Of a DNA stretch of 6,774 nt, positions 1 to 5,746 are shown piece by piece. This DNA is from Muribaculaceae bacterium (lineage in GTDB: Bacteria; Bacteroidota; Bacteroidia; Bacteroidales; Muribaculaceae), in NCBI GenBank assembly GCA_016302215.1, contig JAEDNZ010000104.1, positions 1-6,774 on the forward strand, written 5' to 3'. Numbering within the stretch: position 1 is the first letter of the stretch; the number at the start of each line of letters is the position of its first letter. A program made the position numbers and the translations under genes. The notes beneath the pieces were generated by a model. That model worked only from the letters and a program-made list of their open reading frames with translations, had not been told where the DNA came from and did no database searches.

Positions 1-105
1 TGCTTCGACAAACTCACATGCCTATCTGTGGTAAAAAGCAACTACCCTTTGTTTAGAATATCAGTAGCCCTAAAAAGAGCCATTAAAACCATATTGTTAA
101 GATGA
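1..105 (+). CDS. C-terminal tail of an upstream polysaccharide-locus gene (5' partial)
   Basis: Frame 1 is open from the first base to a TGA at 103-105, giving a 34-residue tail that ends ...SNYPLFRISVALKRAIKTILLR. Its TGA overlaps the ATG of the next gene as ATGA (102-105), the same coupling seen at 3773-3776, which is the main reason to believe it is real. The end is basic and amphipathic, as often seen at the C-termini of glycosyltransferases and other polysaccharide-locus proteins, but the fragment is too short to assign a family. If it is not coding, these 101 bases would be a leader with no promoter I can recognise. Confidence 0.6.
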   Translation, partial: CFDKLTCLSVVKSNYPLFRISVALKRAIKTILLR

Positions 106-812
106 CCAAGCCGCGGATATTCATCGCTATTCATTATATGGAGATAGGCGGGGCTGAGATCTCGCTCGTGGGGCTGCTGCAGGCCATTGACTATCAGCGC
201 GTAGATGTTGACCTGTTTGTCTATTCTCACCAAGGCGAGCTGATGCGCTTTATCCCGCCACAGGTGCGCCTGCTGCCGCAAGTTAGGAAATACGCTACCA
301 CCGAAATGCCGATGACTAAAGTCCTTAAAATGGGGTATCCGGATATCGTTATAGCACGATTATTGGCCAAAATCAAATACAAACGATTTAGGCGACGAAA
401 TCCATCTAATTTACCTGCCGATTTGGGATTGTACCAATATATGGCAAATCATGTCGCGCCACTGCTGCCCAAAATATCAAAGGATATTGATTATGATTTG
501 GCGATCAACTTTTGTGGTATGCATAATGTGGTGTTGGACAAGGTTAGAGCGAAAAAGAAAATCACGTGGATACACACCGATTATACCAACGTTGACACAG
601 ACAGAGCGTATGATATTAAACTATGGAAGCAATTTGACCACATTGTCTCGATTTCACACGATGTCACTAAATCATTTATTAGTGAATATCCATCACTTAA
701 AGATAAAATAATAGAGATCGAAAACATACTATCGCCACAATTTGTGCGCAGCCGCGCTGAGGCCTTTGACGCCCGCGCTGAGCTTGCGGAATTTACCCCC
801 CCCATTGTGTAA
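102..812 (+). CDS. GT4-type glycosyltransferase, N-terminal (acceptor-side) part, frameshifted
   Basis: This 236-residue product is the N-terminal Rossmann-like half of a GT-B fold, GT4 glycosyltransferase. Residues 5-18 (RIFIAIHYMEIGGA) form the first beta strand and the glycine-rich loop with GGAE at 16-19. Residues 155-160 (TWIHTD) and 178-185 (FDHIVSIS) are typical later elements before the interdomain linker (IEIENIL, 204-210). The protein stops at FTPPIV, exactly where the C-terminal donor-binding domain should begin; family members are usually about 350-400 residues. That domain continues in frame 2 from about position 809 and is annotated as 890-1408. The shift follows a run of eight C (796-803). 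Bases 481-720 are about 37% GC by hand count, much lower than the 3' half. Alone, this half lacks the sugar-nucleotide site and should be inactive. It may be the OFF state of a phase-variable gene, a decaying gene, or a sequence error. Confidence 0.8.
   Translation: MTKPRIFIAIHYMEIGGAEISLVGLLQAIDYQRVDVDLFVYSHQGELMRFIPPQVRLLPQVRKYATTEMPMTKVLKMGYPDIVIARLLAKIKYKRFRRRNPSNLPADLGLYQYMANHVAPLLPKISKDIDYDLAINFCGMHNVVLDKVRAKKKITWIHTDYTNVDTDRAYDIKLWKQFDHIVSISHDVTKSFISEYPSLKDKIIEIENILSPQFVRSRAEAFDARAELAEFTPPIV
796..803 (+). repeat. C8 homopolymer tract at the GT4 frameshift
   Basis: Eight consecutive C residues, the longest homopolymer in the window, lie seven bases before the premature TAA (810-812) of the GT4 gene. 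Adding one C, or losing two, would join the N-terminal frame to the frame encoding VTLLSIGRY and the catalytic domain. Removing one copy of the GT dinucleotide in GTGT (807-810) would do the same and would give the more natural reading TPPIVTLLSIGRY. Poly-C tracts of this size are known slipped-strand switches for surface-glycan genes in several bacteria. Whether this one varies is inference. Confidence 0.6.
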
Positions 813-973
813 CTCTCTTATCCATAGGTCGTTACGCACATCAAAAGAATTTTGACAACGTCGCCGACATCTGCGCTCAGCTCATCGAAATGATACGCCT
901 GCTCTCAATCGGTCGCTACTGCGAGGCAAAGAATTACGACAACGTGCCCGCCATAGTCCGCGCTATCATCGCC
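809..973 (+). repeat. Diverged 27-codon direct duplication of the GT4 linker motif
   Basis: In one reading frame, bases 809-889 encode VTLLSIGRYAHQKNFDNV plus nine residues. Bases 893-973, offset by 84 nt, encode IRLLSIGRYCEAKNYDNV plus nine residues. The two copies share 14 of 27 residues, including LLSIGRY and KN.DNV, but their DNA differs at many positions. They therefore look like the same motif from two different GT4 genes brought together, not a recent copy of one sequence. A normal GT4 protein has this element once, at the start of the C-terminal domain. Confidence 0.7.
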
Positions 974-1408
974 GAGCATGGCGTCTCCGACCTGCGATGG
1001 TTCATAATCGGCTACGGAGGCGATGAAGACCTTATTCGCCGCAAGATAGCCGAGGCCGGCATGCAGAGCCATGTGATACTCCTGGGCAAACGCGAAAACC
1101 CATACCCCTACATCAAGGCCTGCGACATCTACGTGCAGCCCTCGCGCTACGAGGGCAAGAGCGTGACCGTGCGCGAGGCCCAGATGCTATGCAAGCCGGT
1201 GGTCGTCACCAACTACCCCACGGCGCCGAGCCAGATACGCCACGGCATCGACGGCGTAATCGTGCCCCTCGACAATGCCGGCTGCGCCCAAGGCATCGCC
1301 GACTTCATCGCCGACCGCCCCCTGCAGCAGCGCATCATCAACTACCTCTCCACCCACGACTACGGCAACGAAGCCGAAGTCAACAAAATCTACCAATTGC
1401 TAAAATGA
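890..1408 (+). CDS. GT4-type glycosyltransferase, C-terminal catalytic domain (glycosyl transferases group 1)
   Basis: This 172-residue product matches the C-terminal, nucleotide-sugar-binding domain of GT4 enzymes (Glycos_transf_1 type). It begins with the linker-strand motif RLLSIGRY (3-10) and KNYDNV (14-19). WFIIGYGGDE (37-46) is the next beta strand and glycine-rich turn, ILLGK (63-67) carries the conserved lysine region, and YVQPSRYEGKSVTVREA (81-97) contains the EX7E motif with E88 and E96. PVVVTNY and the HGIDGVIVP segment (118-126 region) follow as expected. It has no N-terminal domain of its own, so ATG 890 may be internal to a longer reading frame: the same frame is open from 782 and encodes VTLLSIGRY at 809-835 just upstream. 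GC is about 68% at 1141-1320 by hand count, against about 37% in the 5' half, so the two halves look to have different origins. Its TGA overlaps an ATG at 1405. Confidence 0.75.
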   Translation: MIRLLSIGRYCEAKNYDNVPAIVRAIIAEHGVSDLRWFIIGYGGDEDLIRRKIAEAGMQSHVILLGKRENPYPYIKACDIYVQPSRYEGKSVTVREAQMLCKPVVVTNYPTAPSQIRHGIDGVIVPLDNAGCAQGIADFIADRPLQQRIINYLSTHDYGNEAEVNKIYQLLK

Positions 1409-1421
1409 GTCAGATTACAGC

Positions 1422-1979
1422 ATGGGAAAATTTTTTCGCAAACTAATATCTAATCTTGTATATCGCCTACGGGCTGATTACACCACAGAACAGCTCGTCA
1501 AAATGGGATTGGTCGTGGGAGATAATTTTTTAAGAATGCATGGCGTTATTATTGACCCATCGCATTGCTGGCATATTCACATCGGAAATAACGTCACGCT
1601 CGCCCCAAGAGTACACATTCTTGCCCATGACGCATCATTGTGTCACCACTTAGGATATGCAAAAATTGGCAACGTAGTGATCGGTGACAACGTGTTTATT
1701 GGCGCTGAAACGGTGGTGCTACCTGGCGTTACAATCGGAGATAATTGCATCATTGGCGCCAACAGCACCGTAAGTCGCAATATCCCGGCCGGAAGTGTTG
1801 CCGTAGGCTCTCCCGCCCGTGTGGTATGCAAAGTAAGCGATTATGTGGAGCGAAACAAGAAACTGATGCAGACGCGCCCGGTGTATGGCGAAGAATACAA
1901 TTTGCGCTCCAACCCATCGATGCAGACTCGCCGACAAATGTTTGATGACCTTCAAGACGGTCCCGGTTTTATTGTATAA
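1422..1979 (+). CDS. Hexapeptide-repeat (left-handed beta-helix) O-acyltransferase
   Basis: This 185-residue protein belongs to the hexapeptide acyltransferase superfamily (LacA/Maa/WbbJ-like sugar O-acetyltransferases), which are soluble cytoplasmic trimers that usually move acetyl from acetyl-CoA to a sugar hydroxyl or amine. An N-terminal helical segment (1-40) is followed by repeated [LIV]-G-x4 turns at about 51-137: IHIGNN, KIGNVV, VIGDN, VFIGAE, VTIGDN, CIIGAN, IPAGSV, VAVGSPA. H65, H69, H75 and H76 sit in the insert loop where the family places its catalytic histidine. The C-terminal tail (139-185, DYVER... to GFIV) lies outside the helix and is probably the extension common in Bacteroidales homologues. 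Start choice: ATG 1422 gives the clean N-terminus MGKFFRKLISN; the ATGA-coupled ATG at 1405 leads only to a 13-codon frame. The stop overlaps the next ATG (TAATG). The acceptor sugar cannot be told from the sequence. Confidence 0.88.
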   Translation: MGKFFRKLISNLVYRLRADYTTEQLVKMGLVVGDNFLRMHGVIIDPSHCWHIHIGNNVTLAPRVHILAHDASLCHHLGYAKIGNVVIGDNVFIGAETVVLPGVTIGDNCIIGANSTVSRNIPAGSVAVGSPARVVCKVSDYVERNKKLMQTRPVYGEEYNLRSNPSMQTRRQMFDDLQDGPGFIV

Positions 1980-3013
1980 TGGCTTCTACCAGAAACATAT
2001 CATACGACATAGTCAGAGTGATGGCTTGCACAATGGTGGTGCTGATGCACTCGCCCATCCCGGGCGATGCAGCCGCCAATAATGGCATTTTTCTATCGGC
2101 ATTGTCATTCCTGACAGCGCCTTGCATAGGGCTATTCTTCATGGTATCAGGAGCTTTGCTTATTGATAGCTGTAAAGGCAATGGCGGCAACTTCTTGCGC
2201 CGCCGATTTACAAAGATTGCTCTACCCACGCTTATATGGAGCTGCATCTATCTAATTTTAAACTATTTAACAAATCGAGAGGGGTACTCAGAGCTGCCGA
2301 GGTCTATTGCCTCAATGCTGTTTTCGGCGCAAGGCTACGGCACAATGTGGTTTATGTACACCCTCGCCGGATTGTATCTGCTGACGCCGGTATTAGCATC
2401 ATGGTTGCGCAACGCCTCAAAGCGCGCCGTAGAGTTTTACCTCTGCTTATGGACAGTAGCTATGATGTATCCATATATAGGCAAGTGGCTTGATATCAAC
2501 ACCTCTGAGACCGGGGCGCTTTACTATATGAGCGGATATGTGGGCTATTATGTGCTCGGTTGGTATATGAAACATTACTCCGGGTCGTGGCGCATGACGC
2601 TACCCCTCGTTGCCACCTTTGCTGCTATCGCAGCCAAAGGCGCTGACAAGCACTACGGCCTCGGCTTTGACGATGCCGGCGGATTTTGGTATCTATCGGC
2701 TGCTGTGGCTGTCATGTGTACACTGTGGTGGCTCGTAGCTGAAAAAATTGCATCAAAGACCGCAGCACATGGGCGCCTACTGCCTATCATAACAATGATA
2801 TCCAATTACTCCTTTGGCATCTACCTTTGCCACATCGCCGTGATGCGCTTCGGGCTATGGCATTGCGATTGGATTAACGCTATTATGCCATATCCGCTCC
2901 AGACCCTGATAGTGGCTGCCATCACTATGCTTATCTCCACGGCTATATGCCGGGCTATTACCGCATTGCCATTTTCGCAATATATCATCGGTTATAAAAA
3001 ACTGCAACTATAA
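1979..3013 (+). CDS. Acyltransferase-3 family integral membrane O-acyltransferase
   Basis: This 344-residue protein is strongly hydrophobic with roughly ten predicted membrane segments, the usual form of the AT3 family (Acyl_transf_3; OafA/WcaF/NolX-like), which carries acyl groups across the membrane onto surface glycans. Residues 9-24 (YDIVRVMACTMVVLMH) contain the family's R-X10-H pair, R13 and H24, in the first helix. CIGLFFMVSGALL (about 49-61) is the conserved second-helix motif, followed by a basic RRRFTKIALPTLIW loop. The last conserved element, NYSFGIYLCHIAVM (about 275-288), is also present. Length is typical for the membrane domain alone; there is no added SGNH domain. It starts on the last base of the previous stop (TAATG), so the two acyltransferases are coupled. 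Putative donor: acetyl-CoA, by family. Acceptor and position are unknown. Confidence 0.88.
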   Translation: MASTRNISYDIVRVMACTMVVLMHSPIPGDAAANNGIFLSALSFLTAPCIGLFFMVSGALLIDSCKGNGGNFLRRRFTKIALPTLIWSCIYLILNYLTNREGYSELPRSIASMLFSAQGYGTMWFMYTLAGLYLLTPVLASWLRNASKRAVEFYLCLWTVAMMYPYIGKWLDINTSETGALYYMSGYVGYYVLGWYMKHYSGSWRMTLPLVATFAAIAAKGADKHYGLGFDDAGGFWYLSAAVAVMCTLWWLVAEKIASKTAAHGRLLPIITMISNYSFGIYLCHIAVMRFGLWHCDWINAIMPYPLQTLIVAAITMLISTAICRAITALPFSQYIIGYKKLQL

Positions 3014-3014
3014 A

Positions 3015-3776
3015 GTGCTCCCCCACACGATACACTACTGCTGGTTTGGGCGCAATCCACTGCCCGAGTCAGCGCAGCGATGCATAGCATCGTGGCGCAA
3101 GTTCCTCCCCGACTACCAAATAGTGGAGTGGAACGAGGACAATTTCGATGTCAACGCCATAGCTTACACACGCGAGGCATACGCCGCCGGCAAATGGGCC
3201 TTCGTCAGCGATTACGCCCGCTTCAAGATACTCTATGACCACGGCGGCCTATACTTCGACACCGATGTAGAAGTCATCGCACCACTCGACGACATCATCG
3301 CCGCCGGCTCATTCATGGGCTACGAGGTAGAGCCGGCCGGTAATACCTCCGGTATGGTGGCCCCCGGCCTCGGCCTGGGGGTGGCCCCCGGCCTCGGCCT
3401 ATATGCCGAAATCCTCGATTTTTATGCCGGACACCACTTCTTAATGCCTGATGGCACTCCCAATCTCACCACCGTGGTGACATATACCACTGACATCCTC
3501 ATCAAGCACGGCCTGCAGCCGCGCCCCGGCATGCAGACCGTGGCCGGCGTCACAATCTATCCCAAAGACTACTTCAACCCCCTCGACGACAAAACCGGCC
3601 GCCTGCGCATAACTGCCGACGCCCGCACCATCCACTGGTACAGCAAGACCTGGCTCTCTGAGCCGCGATGGCGCCGCGCGCTGTCACGATGGTCACACCG
3701 CCTGCTCGGCACTCGCCTAATACCCGCCATCAGGCGCCGAATATCGTCAATCATGGCAAAAACGCATCTCCAATGA
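3015..3776 (+). CDS. GT32-type glycosyltransferase (DXD-containing, OCH1/capsule sugar transferase family)
   Basis: This 253-residue protein has the GT32 architecture (Gly_transf_sug, DXD). The start LPHTIHYCWFG (2-12) is the canonical N-terminus, so the GTG at 3015, one base after the preceding TAA, is the right start. WRKFLPDYQIVEWNEDNFD (27-45) is the next family block. WAFVSDYARFKILYDHGG (61-78) leads to LYFDTDVEV (79-87), with DXD at D82-D84 for metal and nucleotide sugar. The family element APGLGLG (116-122) is duplicated as an 8-residue repeat. IHWYSKTW (206-213) is the conserved C-terminal block. A basic tail (about 218-245) may help it sit at the membrane. Members commonly transfer hexose or galactose residues in capsule and O-antigen assembly; the sugar is not predictable here. 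Its TGA overlaps the polymerase ATG (ATGA at 3773-3776). Confidence 0.88.
   Translation: MLPHTIHYCWFGRNPLPESAQRCIASWRKFLPDYQIVEWNEDNFDVNAIAYTREAYAAGKWAFVSDYARFKILYDHGGLYFDTDVEVIAPLDDIIAAGSFMGYEVEPAGNTSGMVAPGLGLGVAPGLGLYAEILDFYAGHHFLMPDGTPNLTTVVTYTTDILIKHGLQPRPGMQTVAGVTIYPKDYFNPLDDKTGRLRITADARTIHWYSKTWLSEPRWRRALSRWSHRLLGTRLIPAIRRRISSIMAKTHLQ
3357..3404 (+). repeat. 24-nt in-frame tandem repeat in the GT32 gene
   Basis: Two 24-nt units, 3357-3380 and 3381-3404, have identical first 20 bases (beginning GTGGCCCCCGG) and differ only in the last four. They encode VAPGLGLG then VAPGLGLY. Family members often carry one APGLGLG-like element here followed by a less similar segment, so this may be a slippage duplication or convergence of a native semi-repeat. 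The unit is GC-rich and can fold on itself (CCCCCGGCC facing GGCCTGGGGG), which would favour slippage. Confidence 0.75.
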
Positions 3777-4876
3777 TTAACCCCTTATACTATCAGGATA
3801 TATATATAGGCGTAGTGAGCTTGCTCACCATTATAGCCATTGCCGCTTACTCGCGCTACCACGATGACCGCCTATACAGCGATGCGCGCCCCGGGCTGTC
3901 GTTTGCCGCCCTTGCCCTAACCATCGCCGTTATCATCTTTATCGGTTACAGGCCTGTCTCAGGTGTCTTTGTCGATATGGTGAATTACAGAGATTACTAC
4001 AATGTATTGATAGGCAAGCCTTTTACTTTCGATACAAATGCTCAAAACTATCTGTTTGACAACATATTCCGCTGGATGGCCTCATCAGGTATGCCCTTGC
4101 AGTGGTTTTATGTGATGTGTGCAGCCGTCAACTTCGGCCTGTTATTCCTCGCATGCCGCAAGCTCTTCCCCCAAGACACCGTTCTCGCCATACTCGTATA
4201 TTTAGGCGCCTTCTCCACATTCTCCTACGCCACCAACGGCCTTAAAGCCGGCATGGCCGCTTCGGCCTTCCTCTGCGCCATAGCCTACAAGCGCCATTGG
4301 CTCGTAGCTGCGCTATTCCTGCTCATATCGCTGGGCATACACCACTCCATGACCCTCTGCATCGGTGCTTACCTGTGCGCATACTTCTACAGCAACACCA
4401 AGGTATATCTCTGGCTGTGGGTCATCGCCGTAATCCTCGCCGTGCTCAACTTCACCGCCATACAAGACTTCTTTGCCTCGCTAACTGACGAATCAGGCGC
4501 CGGATACCTCGCCTCGCAAAATGCTGCCGACTGGGGCGGCAAATCCGGCTTCCGACTCGACTTCCTCATCTATTCGGCAATGCCCGTGGCCATAGGCTAC
4601 TACGCTATCATCAGATGCAGACTGCGCTCCAAGATGTACTCATTCATCTTCAACACCTACCTGGTGGCCAACACCGTGTGGATGCTATGCATGCACGCCA
4701 ACTTCACCAACCGCATCGCCTACCTGTCATGGCTGATGCTGCCCATCGTCATGATATACCCATACCTCCGTTGCCACTTCGTCAGAGGGCAATACAGCAA
4801 GCTCAACTATGTGGTCATGGGCCACCTCCTCTTCACCCTCGCCATGAGCTACCTATACTACGGCATCCTCGCCTGA
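3773..4876 (+). CDS. EpsG/Wzy-like polysaccharide polymerase (multi-pass membrane protein)
   Basis: This 367-residue protein has about ten hydrophobic segments, beginning near residues 11-25, 42-57, 107-127 and 137-152. It resembles the EpsG family of exopolysaccharide polymerases. Supporting motifs are YRPVSG followed by VDMVNYRDYYN (59-77), resembling the family's R...G.D...Y...Y block in the first periplasmic loop; NGLKAGMA (155-162); LGIHHSM (187-193), the conserved histidine-serine pair; and NFTNRIAYLSW (310-320) near the end. By family it would join lipid-linked repeat units on the outer face of the inner membrane. Start choice: ATG 3773 overlaps the GT32 stop as ATGA and gives MINPLYYQDIYIG, a typical short periplasmic or cytoplasmic lead before the first helix. 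The frame stays open upstream to 3668, but that adds 35 residues with no family character. Composition rises in GC after about 4140. An oligosaccharide flippase or O-antigen ligase is less likely given the HHS motif and length. Confidence 0.85.
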   Translation: MINPLYYQDIYIGVVSLLTIIAIAAYSRYHDDRLYSDARPGLSFAALALTIAVIIFIGYRPVSGVFVDMVNYRDYYNVLIGKPFTFDTNAQNYLFDNIFRWMASSGMPLQWFYVMCAAVNFGLLFLACRKLFPQDTVLAILVYLGAFSTFSYATNGLKAGMAASAFLCAIAYKRHWLVAALFLLISLGIHHSMTLCIGAYLCAYFYSNTKVYLWLWVIAVILAVLNFTAIQDFFASLTDESGAGYLASQNAADWGGKSGFRLDFLIYSAMPVAIGYYAIIRCRLRSKMYSFIFNTYLVANTVWMLCMHANFTNRIAYLSWLMLPIVMIYPYLRCHFVRGQYSKLNYVVMGHLLFTLAMSYLYYGILA

Positions 4877-4913
4877 CACCGTTCCACCACCACCAGCCCA
4901 CCATCACACACTT
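4877..4913 (+). other. C-rich, G-poor intergenic gap
   Basis: This is the longest gap between annotated genes. By count it has 20 C and only 2 G in 37 bases, rich in CAC steps, and the skew continues into the first codons of the next gene. It contains no hairpin or T-run, so it is not an intrinsic terminator. Unstructured C-rich, G-poor RNA is the kind Rho prefers, so a Rho-entry site is possible but unproven. No Shine-Dalgarno is seen before ATG 4914. Confidence 0.3.
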
Positions 4914-5744
4914 ATGACCACCGCCACCACTCTGCCCCCGCGCATATCCGTGCTCATGGGCATATACAACTGCGCTGACACCCTCGCCGAGGCCCTCGAC
5001 TCGCTCCTGGCTCAGACCTACACCCGCTTCAAAGTGATAATGTGCGACGACGGCTCCACCGATGCCACCGCCGCAGTCGCCCGCAGCTACGTAGAGCGCT
5101 ACCCAGCCAAATTCATCCTCGTCAGCAACGACCGCAACAGAGGCCTCAACTACACCCTCAACCACTGCCTCTCCCTCGCAGACACCGAATTCTGCGCCCG
5201 CATGGACGGCGACGACATCTGCCACCCCACACGCTTTGCCAAGCAAATAGCATTTCTCGATGAGCACCCCGAGCTCGCGCTCGTCAGCTGCCCGATGAAC
5301 CTATATGATGCTAACGGCGTATGGGGCGGCACATCATGCATCCAATTCCCCACCCCCGAACAGGTCTTAAAGCACTCTCCGTGCTTTACTCATGCTGCCG
5401 TCTTAATCCGTACAGCTGTATATAAAGAAGTTGGCGGATACACCATCGATGACCGACTCCTCCGAGTCGAAGACTGCCACCTATGGTTTAAGATTTATGC
5501 CGCCGGATACAGAGGCGGCAACCTGCAAGAGCGATTATACAGCATGCGCGACGACCGCAACGCCACAGCTCGACGCAACTGGCGCGCCCGCCGCAACGCC
5601 ATCTATGTGATGTTCTGCGGATACCGCCTTTTCAAGAAGCCTTGGTACACTTACCCGGGCCTTTTCGCGGCTTCGGCCCTCGAAATAGCAAAATTCCTTA
5701 TGCCCACAAAAGCTTACGAATACTTCCACCGCAAACGCCAATAA
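4914..5744 (+). CDS. GT2 family glycosyltransferase (GT-A fold)
   Basis: This 276-residue protein is a family 2 glycosyltransferase (Glycos_transf_2). RISVLMGIYNCADTLAEALDSLLAQT (10-35) is the standard nucleotide-binding start. VIMCDDGSTD (41-50) holds the first aspartates, NRGLNYTLN (75-83) is the NxGL block, and CARMDGDDICHPTRF (94-108) contains the DXD motif (D98-D100) followed by the conserved P and RF. THAAVLIR (159-166) and VGGY (173-176) follow, and RVEDCHLWFKIYAAG (184-198) contains the probable catalytic ED pair (E186, D187). The C-terminal third is basic and mildly hydrophobic, suggesting peripheral membrane association. There is no transmembrane segment of the kind found in processive synthases, so a single-sugar transferase is expected. 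GC falls from about 63% (5161-5220) to about 43% (5401-5460) within the gene, another mosaic sign. The next gene starts two bases after its stop. Confidence 0.9.
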   Translation: MTTATTLPPRISVLMGIYNCADTLAEALDSLLAQTYTRFKVIMCDDGSTDATAAVARSYVERYPAKFILVSNDRNRGLNYTLNHCLSLADTEFCARMDGDDICHPTRFAKQIAFLDEHPELALVSCPMNLYDANGVWGGTSCIQFPTPEQVLKHSPCFTHAAVLIRTAVYKEVGGYTIDDRLLRVEDCHLWFKIYAAGYRGGNLQERLYSMRDDRNATARRNWRARRNAIYVMFCGYRLFKKPWYTYPGLFAASALEIAKFLMPTKAYEYFHRKRQ

Positions 5745-5746
5745 TT

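Noticed and set aside
40..101. Possible Bacteroidales-type promoter (TTTG near 49-52)
   Set aside because: No matching TAnnTTTG element is found at the right distance, and the region appears to be the coding tail of the upstream gene.
42..281. 79-codon minus-strand open frame at the left end
   Set aside because: It is antisense to the start of the GT4 gene and the upstream tail, with no motif or supporting context.
1189..1446. 85-codon plus-strand frame rich in R, H and P
   Set aside because: It is a shadow of the GC-rich GT4 catalytic domain. Only its last 13 codons (from ATG 1405) were kept, as an observation on start choice.
3668..3772. Upstream start for the polymerase gene
   Set aside because: It would overlap the GT32 gene by over 100 bases and adds residues without hydrophobic or family character. 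The ATGA-coupled ATG at 3773 is better.
4615..4917. 100-codon open frame on the plus strand rich in H, P, L and Q
   Set aside because: It is an out-of-frame shadow of the GC-rich end of the polymerase gene, with low-complexity composition and no motif.
4833..5267. 144-codon open frame on the minus strand
   Set aside because: It lies opposite the end of the polymerase gene and the start of a well-supported GT2 gene, and its residues (runs of V, G, A, W) are the expected shadow of C-rich third positions. It shows no family motif.
5642..5746. Upstream start for the second GT2 gene
   Set aside because: The extra residues lie out of frame within the preceding gene, and the canonical GT2 N-terminus begins at ATG 5747.
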